Below the pieces are notes generated by a model. The model was not told where the DNA came from. It did not search any database and saw only the letters and a program-made list of their open reading frames with translations. The position numbers were made by a program, and so were the translations under genes. Shown here piece after piece: positions 11,084 to 22,810 of a stretch of 64,000 bases of DNA. Origin of the DNA: Pycnopodia helianthoides (Eukaryota > Echinodermata > Asteroidea > Forcipulatida > Asteriidae); contig CM063246.1 of assembly GCA_032158295.1 (NCBI GenBank), forward strand, positions 8,867,608 to 8,931,607, in the 5' to 3' direction. How positions within the stretch are numbered: the first letter of the stretch is position 1; each line of letters begins with the position of its first letter.

Positions 11084-11327
11084 GAGAAATGAATAAACTA
11101 GTTTTTCGATTGGAGTTTATTGCTCAGTGAGCGTTTTATTCATTTGTTGAATCTATATGATTTCATGCAAATGTGTAATCTGTTTTTCACTATTTTCTCG
11201 TGACCCAGATGGACGATCGATCTCAAACTTCTACAGGTTTGTCAGTTTATGTATATGGTGGATTACATAAAGTGCTTACACTGCCAGCAACTGTTTTGTT
11301 AGCAAAAAACAATTCTGTAATGTTCCT
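11084..11327 (+). mobile_element. TTAA-flanked MITE (T1), copy 3, 5'-truncated
   Basis: Begins within the GATGAGAAATGAATAAAC part of the family, continues to the intact right tip AATGTTCCT, and has TTAA at 11328-11331. The left ~135 bases are missing. Confidence 0.8.
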
Positions 11328-11344
11328 TTAAAAGAAAATCTGTG

Positions 11345-11565
11345 TGAATTAATTCTTGAATTGGGTATCATTGGGTGTATTTCTTGAATTGGGTATTGCA
11401 TATAATTTGGTATAGTTCTTGAATTGCATATAATTCTTGAAATGGATATTAGTTGGGTACATTTTGGTGTAATTCTTGAACTGGGTATACTTGGGTACAA
11501 TTGGGTATAATTGGGTGTATAATTCTTAAAATGGGTAATATGATTACACTTGTATAATTCTTGAT
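11345..11565. repeat. Degenerate tandem repeat, unit like ATTCTTGAATTGGGTATA
   Basis: The words ATTCTTGAA and TTGGGTA recur at least eight times with substitutions and length changes. It directly adjoins the truncated T1 copy. Confidence 0.6.
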
Positions 11566-11639
11566 TTGAATACGATAATGCGTATAATATAGTCTCGCGA
11601 GTACATAATGTAAGAAAATCTTAATAGGTAGAGGTGTTG

Positions 11640-11715
11640 TAGAGACGGTTACTTATTCTCGACGTTTCGACTAATGTGTTTTGGTTGTCGTCAGGAGACT
11701 GAGAATAATTTACTT
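11640..11715 (-). repeat. Hammerhead-like/Penelope tail motif, copy 2
   Basis: The minus strand reads CTGACGA (11694-11688), a hairpin-forming stretch, then GTCGAAACGTCGAG, matching copies at 6968, 31210 and 49756. Confidence 0.35.
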
Positions 11716-11719
11716 CATA

Positions 11720-13149
11720 TCACTCTAGCTTATATACTTATGCATTATTATAGGTTATTATATTGGTTGTCTTTAAAGGGGTATCTATAGACTTATGTGT
11801 TGACGTTGTTGTTTTTTGTTTCGGATGTATTTTTTCAAATACATTTTTATTAAAGCCCCCAAAGGGTTGGATTTCGAGTGTCTTCTGTATCGAATAATAA
11901 GTGTTGCTCGAGTCGTGCGTCGTCGTCGACAAGATTTGCTTCACAATCGATCTATCATCAAAAAGACTGTTATTTCCCTAAATCAGTTCAATGCACTCAT
12001 ACAATCAAAACAAACCTCGTCAATCATCAATATACTACCGTTAAGATTAGCCCGTTTTCATGACATGACCTCTACACGCGGGGGGGGGGGCGGGGTCAAT
12101 CGGAGGGTGGGTCGCTGTCGAGTTAGTGCCTGAAATGTTTATTGGGTCGCAGGTCTAAAGGTTTGCAGACCGCCGCATCTACACGATCAATCGAATTTAG
12201 AAAAGGTACATTATTACTATTAATTTATCGTTTTCTAACCCGCCACAGTGGAAAAATGTACAAGACCATAAAACTGCATACAATTTAAATTTATTTCTAA
12301 AATTTATTCCTAATTCGCAAGAAGACTCTGTCGGAATCTACAGAAGCCCAAATTCAAATTCCTGATACCACGGCTTGCTTGCTCATCCACAGTCAATATT
12401 CACACACCGGGTTTTATGCAGGGTTGCTAATTCGTGAAGGAAAGCATTCACATTTTGGGCGTAATTTGGCATAATATCTTCCGGCTTCCACCGGACATTT
12501 TGTGATGGTTTTCCAGATGTTCCTGTCCAGCATGCAGTTGCCTTTGTCTTCACAGTTCAGGTTGGAATCTTCACCCTAGCTGGTTAATGTGTTTTGTTTG
12601 GCCTTTCGTTGCTCCTCTTTCCATGTGCTGCCTTTTATTGTGACAGCACTATATCTGAAACCACATGATCAGTACTTCTCTTGCAAGTTAATTTGTAAGT
12701 CTCCTGTGTATGATTTTTTCGGTATGATCATTATTTTTGTGTAACTCTTATAAAAAACAATGGACATTTTGTTACTAGCATTCCTTAATCAATGCCATGT
12801 CTACAACGATTGTGCACTTTGTTTATGCCGCGCGGGAGTGACTTCGGTGCCTGGAGGTGCCGGCTTGAAACAAGAGCCTTGCGTTCCTGATCAAATCCGG
12901 TCCTTTTTCTAAAGGAAAGTCCGCCAGATTGAACTTTGAGACAATGAAGGAAACAAGAGTGCATTCATCAAACGAGTGGTGCTTTATTTCCTTGTGGGCG
13001 TGAGGTGGTTCCTGGCAGTGGGCGGAGGGGGTAATAAAGGGTGTTAATTGACTGCGTTGTTGGTCGACGCATTAATTCACGCAAATTCATTACTTCTTTT
13101 TGGGAAGTTCCCCGCTCCGCCGTTTATAATTTGAGTTCTCCATGTAGAT
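11720..13149. other. Intergenic DNA, no gene seen
   Basis: Includes a G run at 12080-12092 and a GC-rich patch near 12826-12900. No convincing coding frame. Confidence 0.3.
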
Positions 13150-13463
13150 TAAAGACGGGCTCAAAGGTCAAATTCGGTTTTATGATGCACTCATTTTCCA
13201 ATGGATAAAGAGTCCACATGAAATTCGTGAACAAATCACAAGTCTCTAAAACGCACTGTAAAATTCTGTAATAACGGTCATTTTGCTGGATACTCCTTTC
13301 ATAGCGAATTTTGAAGCAAGACGTCATCGAACGTAAAAACAAATGGGTCTCGGTACATTCCAAAAAGAAAACTTGCCAGTCAAAAGGTCAACTCCAATGA
13401 TGTTGTGATTGAATATCAGCGAAATTACGGAATTAATTTTTTTTTAAATTCGTCGCGTGAGAA

Positions 13464-13627
13464 CTATAAGGTCCTTAACAAACGTGATGGACAAAAGGTC
13501 AATTTTCAGATTTTCATAAGGAAACATTAATTTCTGATAGTTGTATTTTATTATTTTGTTTTATAGGCTTTAAAAACAAAAATTGTTAACGACCTTTTGT
13601 CCATCACGTTTGTTAAGGACCTTATAG
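13464..13627. mobile_element. Short palindromic MITE inside family C
   Basis: About 38 bases at each end are inverted copies, starting CTATAAGGTCCTTAACAAAC and passing through GATGGACAAAAGGTC. They enclose ~90 AT-rich bases. A TA at each tip may be the target duplication. Confidence 0.7.
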
Positions 13628-13767
13628 TACCGAGCCGACGAATTGTACAAAAACCTACCATAATATTTTAAGATTTTGGAAATCCACTTGAAGGGTATCA
13701 AACACAGTGGCATTTTACACCATTTTAACGTGAGGTTAAAGACTTCTAGGCCCCCCAATTCTCTTAA

Positions 13768-14152
13768 AGGAACATTACAGAATTGGTAAGAAAAAACTTG
13801 TAAAATTTACTCTTTGATCACAGATTTACATAAAACTTACACGGTCTAATGATGATGATAGTAGAAAACATCCCTTGAAATATTTCTGTCTGAAATGCCA
13901 TATTTGATGAGAAATGAATAAACTAATTTTCCGATTGGAGTTTATCGCTCAGTGAGCGTTTTATTCACTTGTTGAATCTATATGATTTCATGCAAATGTG
14001 TAACCGGTTTTTTACTTTTTTCTCGTGACTCAGATGGACGATCGATCTCAAACTTCTACAGGTTTGTCAGTTAATGTATATGGTGGGTTACATAAAGTGC
14101 TTACACTGCCAGCAAATGTTTTGTTAGCAAAAACCAATTCTGTAATGTTCCT
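13768..14152 (+). mobile_element. TTAA-flanked MITE (T1), copy 4, inside family C
   Basis: Full length with both tips and TTAA at 13764-13767 and 14153-14156. Removing it joins the left and right parts of the family C copy. Confidence 0.88.
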
Positions 14153-14550
14153 TTAAGGACTCTATCTATTGGAAAATGAAAGTAGATCAAAAAACTAAGT
14201 TTTACCTTGGAGCCCCTCTTTAATAATAATGTTGCTCTACATACATGTTGGTTTGTTCCATTGAAACTCATTATTGCATTGATGATCATACCGACCCCAG
14301 CAACCAACAGATTATACTTAACTTTGTATTAATACTTTTACGTGTGAAGAAGTAAGTTTGGCTCAACGCGGCCAAACGTCCCTTGCGTCCCACTCTATTA
14401 AGAGGGGGGAACGCAGTGCACAAACGGTGTACCCCAAAACGGCCTACGGGGAAGCAGTTGGGTCCATTATAAACACAGTGGCTAACTGCCCTTACATTAC
14501 ACCCGGACCGGCACCTTGACCTTGATCAACAACAGTCAACTTATTATTAA

Positions 14551-14938
14551 AGGAACATTACAGAATTGTTTTTTTGCTAACAAAACAGTTGCTGGCAGTG
14601 AAAGCACTTTATGTAATCCACCATATACATAAACTGACAAACCTGTAGAAGTTTGAGATCGATCGGCCATCTGGGTCCCGAGAAAATAGTGAAAAACAGT
14701 TTACACATTTGCATGAAATCATATAGGTTCAACAAATGAATAAAACGCTCACTGAGCGATAAACTCAAATTGGAAAATTAGTTTATTCATTTCTCATCAA
14801 ATATGGCATTTCAGACAGAAATATTTCAAGGGATGTTTTCTACTATCATCATCATCATTAGACCGTGTAAGTTTTATGTAAATCTGTGATCAAAAGTCTA
14901 TTTTACAAGTTTTTTTCTTACCAATTCTGTAATGTTCC
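14551..14938 (-). mobile_element. TTAA-flanked MITE (T1), copy 5
   Basis: Reverse orientation. TTAA precedes it at 14547-14550; the right side reads CCTTAAAC, one T short, so either the last element base or one target base has been lost. Confidence 0.85.
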
Positions 14939-14942
14939 TTAA

Positions 14943-17260
14943 ACTATAATAGAGCTAACGTAGTAATAACATTGTACAATAAACTGGCGATATCGAAATC
15001 ATAAATCAAATATAATAAGACAATAAGAGCGAAATCTTTGAGCCCCGGTTACAACATCTCGACCTTTGAACTGTTTTATTTGTTTAAGTCTTGCGGCTCG
15101 GGAGGAGCACCTCCGTCCCGGAAAAAAAAATGCACGGGACACACCATCGACTCGATTCCAGCTATGTGAATTTACTTGCGAGAAGAAACATATAAACATT
15201 TATACTCGTTTCCTCGAACCGCGCCAATTTTTGCTGGCAATTGACCAACAACATGTTGTTTCCGAATCGAAGTGACAATTTTAGACCATCTAATCACAAC
15301 CACAACCATGATTTATCAGTATTCCATATTCCCCCTCATAAATCAGTAACATCGGAAGGCAAGCTATTACATTGGTAAAAAAAAACCATAACATTTCCCA
15401 ATAAAAGGATTTAACTGGGGGAAAAATAAGGGCTCCATGGAACTCATTTAAATCTGTTCTTTTTGATAAGTAGTGTTATGACAAATATTGGCAACAAAAG
15501 CAACGACGACGACGACGATAACAACATACGACAACGATGACAGCAACGGTGACGACGACAGCGACGCAGACATTAGCAACAAAATGTCTGTTTTACACCT
15601 CAAAAGTGGAATCGTGAAACGAGCTTACAGGGACAAGTTGTTATTTCATGTGTTTGTTGGGTCACATACAAGTGCGGAAACTGCATGGTCTTTGGCAATA
15701 GTCACTGTGAAAGCCTCGCGCGTATTCGAACTTCCGGGACCACAGCAGTTTTGTCAGTTAGGCCTATGTAATGTATGGCCATGAACCTCATATTTGTTAC
15801 CAATTGGGGAAGTAATACTAAGTGATAAACGATATGAAAGTAAAATCAGTTCTACAAAATAACGAAGAAAACATAAGAATAACACTTGACCGCCGTTTCT
15901 GGTAACTTGTAAAAATATTTTAGGAATTTTGCCCAACTGACGGTCATTTTGTCATTACTAACCTATGTGATCGACACATAAATTCGGGCATGATTGGCAA
16001 GTAGGGTTTCTAAAAAATAAGCATCTTCGTCCCAAGTTTATATTTTGTTTATTGTTAATTTGAACAAATTGTTTGTAGTACATATATTTTTTTAACAACT
16101 CTCTATAAGAACTTGCTATAATGGGTGTTTTTATTTTGAAGAAATGTAGTTTAAAAAGAATATTTGATTTCATGGAAAAATATAGTCTTCGTTCGAGTTG
16201 TTTTCTCGTTTTTGATATGCGCGAGACTTGCACACTCTATTACTAATATTAATTGCCTCGTACTTTAAAACAAAACAGTCAGGAGCAACCAAACAAACAC
16301 TTGATTGTGAGATACAGCAAATAAAAAAACAAGATACAACATGCACTGTACGCGTTGGCATCCTTTGACATTAATTTAGCAGCCATGAGTTTTTTCTTCT
16401 TTATTATTTTTTTCGACTGACCCTAAATTGGGAAAAATATGGGAACCATCAAATTATTGAGACGCCCTCACGAATAAAAAAGTTCACGTACATACAAGTT
16501 GTTCAGAGAAAAAAAAGGTTTTCGGTCAAATGCTTTATATTATACCATCAAGTTTACGTCATGATGACATCTAAGCAGTTACTTAGCAGACAAGAAAACT
16601 GTGTTCATTTCGCACGATCTGATAATAATAATAACAACAACAACAACAACGCTAAGAACAGCAACAACAATAACAACAACAACAAAGTCAATTCACTTGT
16701 TAAACTCAACTGAGGATTCCGAAGTATGTACGCTCAGCAACAACCGGAATTACTGTGACGCAACCTTACGATAGTTTGGGTCAGTTGGACACTTGTGGAC
16801 AGGTGTGGACGCCACATGAGATCTTAGGCCACCGTAACTAGGGTTAATACGATGGGCCAATGTGGGCCACGGAAGGCTTTTTTCTAAACTATAGGTACCT
16901 CCGACCAGGGGGCTCCTGGTTCACTATGAAGTCTTTGAATTGACATTTTACCAAAATATCGCAAAATAATGTCCGCAAGTATTTCGAATGTTGTGAGTGC
17001 TTTTGTTATGCGCAAGTTTACAAGTTTATTTTAAGATGTTGCATTTTGTATTCATATTATCTTTCGGTCGCGAATAATACGCACTGTTTACACCATTCGC
17101 GGCTTCGTGATGCGCAGACATTTGGAAATCACGATGTCCCTTCCCGGCTTCCTTACTTTGCTGTTGGTCAGCAGTGAATCTTGCTTCTCACGGTCGTAAT
17201 AATAAGCGCAGATTGCAGAAGGTCAAAATGATAATAGTTATTGGAAATGTATTCATTCCA
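14943..17260. other. Intergenic DNA with microsatellites
   Basis: Holds a (GAC/AAC)n tract at 15500-15560 that creates an open frame of Asp/Thr codons, and an (AAC)n tract at 16621-16685. No gene recognised. Confidence 0.4.
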
Positions 17261-17264
17261 TTAA

Positions 17265-17658
17265 AGGAACATTACAGAATTGGTAAGAAAAAAACTTGTA
17301 AAATATACTTTTTGATCACAGATTTACATAAAACTTACACGGTCTAATGATGATGATAGTAGAAAACATCCCTTGAAATATTTCTGTCTGAAATGCCATA
17401 TTTGATGAGAAATGAATAAACTAATTTTCCGACTGGAGTTTATCGCTCAGTGAGCGTTTTATTCATTTTTTTAATCTATATGATTTCATATTATGTGTAA
17501 TCGGCTTTTCACTATTTTCTCGTGACCCAGATAGCCGATCGATCTCAAACTTCTACAGGTTTGTCAGTTTATGTATATGGTGGATTACATAAAGTGCTTA
17601 CACTGCCAGCTTACTGGTGTTTTTTTTTTATAGCAAAAACCAATTCTGTAATGTTCCT
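17265..17658 (+). mobile_element. TTAA-flanked MITE (T1), copy 6
   Basis: Both tips present, TTAA at 17261-17264 and 17659-17662. It has small local changes, including a short T-rich disruption near 17614-17630. Confidence 0.87.
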
Positions 17659-17662
17659 TTAA

Positions 17663-20473
17663 GGAAGGATTGTGAGAGACTTGACAAAATGTAGGGCAAA
17701 CTTCCTGGTAAAGTGTTTGGCTATGTGACGGTGTCTGACGGTGTCAGTATTATTTGTTGACTTTTGACAAACAACTTCCCATTCCAAATTGACAAAATGG
17801 TGACTTTGAAATTTTGCTTCTTATTTCCACAATATTATTATATAATAAGACATAAGAAACGACAATGCATGTATAATCAAGCAGTTACTGTCTGTGTTTT
17901 GGGGTGGTTCGCGAGTGCGAAATGGAAAGCCTCTTGCGGCATGGAGTCAGCCCGACTGAGGGAAGAGATCATTCTGTATCCGAGTGATTGAATGTAAGCG
18001 TGTTAAACGTACGGTACCTATACCATCTACTACACTAGGCAAAACCAAAACTGAGGCTGTAAGTTTACACGTAGTGTGCGATGTGATTAGTATTGCTGGC
18101 CTGCACCACTGCGGGGGAAATTGCGGTTATCGACGTGTGTAAACAAACAATGTGAGTTTTATCAATATTGTAGTGATGCATTTTGATAGCGTGGGAGCAG
18201 AGCTGTGTGGCGTGGGCATGCTATTTACTGCCCTCTATTGATGGCTTAGAAATACAGGTCACATGTATATGCTTTATCAATGATGGCAATGATGTGGTAG
18301 GCCAAGTATGTACTATTACATGTACAGGCAGGCCTAAACCCAACTTTGCTGATTGAAATAATTGTTAAAAATTTAAAAGAGGTATCACCCATTGTGTGAG
18401 TTTGACTATCTTAAAGCCGTAGGATAGGTTGTCCCCAAATTAAGTAACCTTGGCTATGGCTACGGCCGTTGGCTGCTGCGATCTGGCCGTATAGCCACCA
18501 CTGACGCCTGCGATTCAGCGAGGGACAGGAGAGGACAGCAGCGATGGACCCAGACCAAGTATAGGAAGTCTGACTAGTGGTCAAGTCGACTCACATATGT
18601 GTACAGACACCAGCTTTATAGAAAACTAAATTGATAGACGACATTGATGAATTTGCTAGTTATAGCATAGTACCTTCAAATGCAATAGTTGTTGCCAGAG
18701 TGCATCTGAAAACACATATAAAAGTGATTGTTATAATATACTTTCACGCTTACTTAGTTGTTTTGTGAAAGACGTTTTCGTCTTTCTCGTAAAAACAACA
18801 GATTTTTATTTTATTTTTTAGAATAGGCCAATTTGTCAAGTAGTGAAAAGCCATCTCCATCTGGACAAAACTATGTATTGAGGGAGTTGGGAAATAAAGA
18901 GGGACCAGTTTTCTTTGGTCGCGTGGTTACTGGTGGATGCCATTTTCGGTCCAAATGCAGCACAACCCAATGCGCAGTCTAGTCTGGCACCGGCACCCTG
19001 TGTGCGCACATGCGTTTTTAGACCAAAAAATGGCTTCTAATCGCAAGTTGTCGCAACTGACTCTGCATCTGGAGTCGTTATAGCGCCCTCTGGTGTTACA
19101 GTTTTGCATTTAAAAACGCTTAAAGGTGTTGGTTATTGTTGTTGTTGTATTTGTTTATGAGGAGATCAAGTTGGGAAAATTATAAAACTAAATTACCACT
19201 AGGTGCAATAATACTTTTATTACAAATCATCCCGAGAAATATTATTTTTGGGTTTTCTTAATTTTGCAGCAAAGGCAAGAGAAAATAATATTAAGAGCAA
19301 ATATCATGATTCATGAGGCACCCAAAAGCAGTCAACACGCGATCACCCGGTTGAAATACATTTCGGGATTGGTCACGTGAAAAAGTAAACAATGCAAAAT
19401 GAAGATCATCTGTCAAAAAGCCAAATAAAAAAAATTTAAAAAAGTTTTTTATATGATTCTTTGGAAAAAAGTGGGCTCCCTTCTGCTATATAAACAGACG
19501 TACCTTTGTTGAAGTAGGCCTACCTAAAAAGACAATACAGGACAAAATTGGGAATTTACAACGTGTTATCCCAACGACGTCAGAACCTGCAGATTGTTTA
19601 GTAACAGCTGTATCGCCGAAAACATTCTAAAGGCAAAACACAATTAGAGAGAAACTGCTGGATTTGGGGAAGCAATCTAAATGATTTGAGTCTGATTGCC
19701 ATGTGTTGGTAACTTCTTATTCATAGTTTTAAAATGAGCGACACATGATTGTGTATCCACACAATATCGTTCATTGAAAGAAGCGAAGCAGAACGGTCAA
19801 CCACTAAACGACCCGTCAGGGTTGACTAATCAAGTAAGACGAATCGAAAAGTATTTCTCTCTCTTTCGTAGGCAGCCTGGCCTTGTGGAACTCATTGCTA
19901 ATTAATATCAATGCTTAACATATACTTCTTTATTTAAAGCAGCAGTCAACAGTTTTCTCCTTGATACAGCCAAAACAACTCAAAGTTTTTATTTTTGTAT
20001 TTTGCTGTTTTCTTGTGTATATTGCCTGATTGAACTGTTTTTGAAAAGAAATTTACTGACAAACTGAACCGCTTGGTTACAGTTTGTTTCTTCCTCACTT
20101 TCCTCCTCAGTCTAGCCTTCTTGTTTTGTGTTTCTCTTTTGTGTGTAATGTTATTGAATTTGTGGAGAGAAATAAAAAGTAATAATATTAATTTAATCGC
20201 CCCACGTGTGGGGAGGGTTAACTTCTTAATGATTAGAAACCGTGTCCACTAGTGCGTTACGATAACAAGCCATGGACCCCAGTAATTGAACGGTTACTAT
20301 AAAGTACGCCCCAAAAAACCACAGCTTTATTTACAAGTAATTAAAATAAATAATGTCCATCCTGATTTTCAATAAACGCACACAATCTAAACACTCCATG
20401 GTCAGACTTGACCCGGACTTCAGGTCCAATGGGCCCGCATCCATTTCTGGGTCAGTGTGACTCGGAAAGACCC
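17663..20473. other. Intergenic DNA, no gene seen
   Basis: Mostly unique and AT-rich. A more GC-rich part at 18430-18560 contains GGCTATGGCTACGGCCG, related to the GGCTAC repeat family elsewhere. At 19027 a short ATG frame of 17 codons occurs in a repeat-like context and is not believed. Confidence 0.3.
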
Positions 20474-20477
20474 TTAA

Positions 20478-20854
20478 AGGAACATTACAGAATTGGTAAT
20501 TGTAAAATATACTTTTGATCACGGATTTACATAAAACCTACACGGTCTAATGATGATGATAGTAGAAAACATCCCTTGAAATATTTCTGTCTGAAATGCC
20601 ATATTTGATGAGAAATGAATAAACTAATTTTTCCGATTGGAGTTTATCGCTCATTGGGCGTTTTATTCACTTGTTGAATCTATATGATTTCATGCAAATG
20701 TGTAATCGGTTTTTCACTATTTTCTCGTGACCCAGATGGCCGATCGATCTCAAACTTCTACAGGTTTGTCAGTTTATGTATATGGTGGATTACATAAAGT
20801 GCTTACACTGCCAGTAACTGTTTTGTTAGCAAAAACCAATTCTGTAATGTTCCT
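20478..20854 (+). mobile_element. TTAA-flanked MITE (T1), copy 7
   Basis: Both tips present, TTAA at 20474-20477 and 20855-20858. The left end lacks the A-run seen in other copies. The central palindrome has decayed to CGCTCATTGGGCG. Confidence 0.87.
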
Positions 20855-21031
20855 TTAACTAGTGTTAAACTGTCACAGAATCCACATTTGTCACTAGTTT
20901 TCGGGTCAGCCTGATAACCCCGAAATGGGTCAGCCCCCCCCCCCCCCCTGTGAGTCGGAGTCCAGGTCAATGCTGACCCGGGAAGTTTTACAGTGCAGTA
21001 CAACAAGAGTTTATTATTTCTCAAATTACCA

Positions 21032-21614
21032 GGGCCCAATTTCATAGAGCTGCTTAAAGGAACATTACAGAATTGGTTTTTGCTAATAAAACAGTTGCTG
21101 GCAGTGTAAGCACTTTATGTAATTCACCATATACATAAACTGACAAACCTGTAGAAGTTTGGGATCGATCGGCCATCTGGGTCACGAGAAAATAGTGAAA
21201 AACCGATTACACATTTGCATGAAATCATATAGGTTCAACAAATGAATAAAACGCTCACTGAGCGATAAACTCCAATCGGAAAACTAGTTTATTCATTTCT
21301 CATCAAACATGGCATTTCAGACAGAAATATTTCAAGGGATGTTTTCTACTATCATCATCATTAGACCGTGTAAGTTTTATGTAAATCTGTGATCAAAAAG
21401 TACATTTTACAAGTTTTTTCCTTACCAATTCTGTAATGTTCCTTTAAGCAGAAAATAATGCCTAACATCTGCCTGTTCAGCAGAAATGAGCAGGATTACC
21501 AGCTACAAATTGTACATGTGATATCGCAGTTTGGCTTGTGACCTTATTCTGGTAAGCATAATTTTGTTGTGCTTAGCTACTTTTTGTGCTTAAGCAGCTC
21601 TATGAAATTGGGTC
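21032..21614. mobile_element. GCAGCTC-type MITE (family G), copy 1, split by a TTAA element
   Basis: Inverted ends GGGCCCAATTTCATAGAGCT and CAGCTCTATGAAATTGGGTC bracket an interior with GGATTACCAGC and CTTATTCTGGTAAGCATAAT. The T1 element at 21058-21443 lies in its left arm at CTTAAG, which gives the pre-insertion site as GCTTAAGC. Confidence 0.8.
21058..21443 (-). mobile_element. TTAA-flanked MITE (T1), copy 8, inside family G
   Basis: Reverse orientation, TTAA at 21054-21057 and 21444-21447. The nested position shows T1 moved after family G. Confidence 0.9.
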
Positions 21615-22045
21615 CTTGGTCACGACGCGTACAAATTAAGTGAAACAAACGGCAAACGGTTTATGTGCTGCGAGGGTTTTGTGCACGTTCGCATCGGCCT
21701 TATTTCTCATTTGGCAATCGAAATAAGCAACGGTGATGAGTGTGGGGGGGGGGGGGTAAATAGCTTTTCATCGACTTTGAATGCATTTCAGATGTGAATA
21801 TTTTTCTGGTGAAGAGGCACCGATATGAACTTTATAACCAGTGCGCTTCCAAATTGACACTTAAAAGTTTTCCCACTTGAGTTACCAATACTGCACTGCT
21901 ACATTTAAAGCAAAAAACCCGTGGGAGTTTTATGTTGCGCACGTATCTACCAATATGCCTAAGGTACTCGAGGTGCTGGAACAAAAGAGAAACAAGCAGG
22001 AGGGAATTTTTAAAGTATGAACTATTATCTAAAGCATCAAAGCGC
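21615..22045. other. Intergenic DNA with dispersed-repeat remnants
   Basis: 21711-21870 resembles the repeat at 31375-31500 (GGCAATCGAAATAAGCAACG is shared). 21930-22010 shares AGGTGCT.GAACA-type words with 32380-32440. No gene. Confidence 0.35.
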
Positions 22046-22262
22046 CCTCTTGGGAAGCGTGGAGGCGCAAGCTGCTGCCAGAATCACACTGAGAGTCACC
22101 GGGCGGGGCAAGCCTCTTCTCTTTCATGATGAGTGTTCTGGGTTCTTTTACGTGCGTTACAAAACACACGGTACCTAGCTACGTCCCATCCGAAGCAATG
22201 GTTAAGTGAGTTGCTGTATGACACACGTGCCGCGAACGGGATTCGAACCCACACTATGTTAC
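22046..22262 (-). mobile_element. tRNA-derived SINE fragment
   Basis: On the plus strand it ends in CGGGATTCGAACCCACAC, the complement of a tRNA B box and T arm. It is preceded by TACGTCCCATCCGAAGCAAT and GGTTCTTTTACGTGCGTTAC, words I associate with marine-invertebrate SINEs. The tRNA head is incomplete. Confidence 0.5.
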
Positions 22263-22272
22263 CGACAAAACC

Positions 22273-22520
22273 AGGGCCCAAATTCATGCTCTGTCTACCG
22301 TAAGCAAAGATTCGGCAACTACGGAAGCAGGGAATTTCACGCTTACGTATTTCACAGGTTATAGTAGGGAATGTTTTGCTTGTGCGCGTGCGTACTCCAC
22401 GTTACCAGGCAATCTCTGCTGACACAGCTAGCGCAGAAATGCGGCACTTGCCCTGTGAGCGAAGAATGGTGATCGCAAGCACAGAACTCTGCGGTAAGCA
22501 GAGCCATGAAATTGGGCCCA
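22273..22520. mobile_element. Family G MITE, divergent copy 2
   Basis: Inverted tips AGGGCCCAAATTCATGCTCT and AGAGCCATGAAATTGGGCCC. The inner arms TCTACCGTAAGCA and CTGCGGTAAGCAGA are also inverted. Confidence 0.65.
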
Positions 22521-22623
22521 GGTCTGCCCTTTACTTTATACTTGACAAAACACAAGTCAAAACAACCATTTTTCTTTTGGCGTAAGCGTAGCACGTAAAG
22601 TGGCGCCCCTTTTAGAACACCCG

Positions 22624-22810
22624 TGCCCAATTTCATAGAGCTGCTTAAGCACAAAAACAGCTAATCACAACACAATTATGCTTACAGAATAAGGTATACC
22701 ACCCAATTCCAGATGTATCATTTGTGACTGGTATATCCTGCTCATTTTTGCTTAGAAGAAAATCATTAAGCAAAATTTGCTGCTTAAGCAACTCCATGAA
22801 ATTGGGCCCA
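22624..22810. mobile_element. Family G MITE, copy 3
   Basis: Tips CCCAATTTCATAGAGCTGCT and TTAAGCAACTCCATGAAATT enclose ~140 bases with TGTGACTGGTATATCC. Confidence 0.75.

Larger units (their letters stand above)
13150..14225. mobile_element. Long-TIR MITE (family C), copy 1, with two nested insertions
   Basis: The ends match the family seen at 28420-28910 and 52130-52636: left words GGTCAAATTCGGTTTTATGATG and GAGTCC, right words GGACTCTATCTATTGG and TTGGAGCCCCTCTTTAA. The interior carries GGTATCAAACACAGTGGCATTTTAC and AACGTGAGGTTAAAGACTT. It is interrupted by the hairpin element at 13464-13627 and the TTAA element at 13768-14152, so family C is the oldest of the three. Confidence 0.65.

Noticed and set aside
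22352..22654. 100-codon minus-strand frame
   Set aside because: Made of two adjacent family G MITE ends; not a gene.
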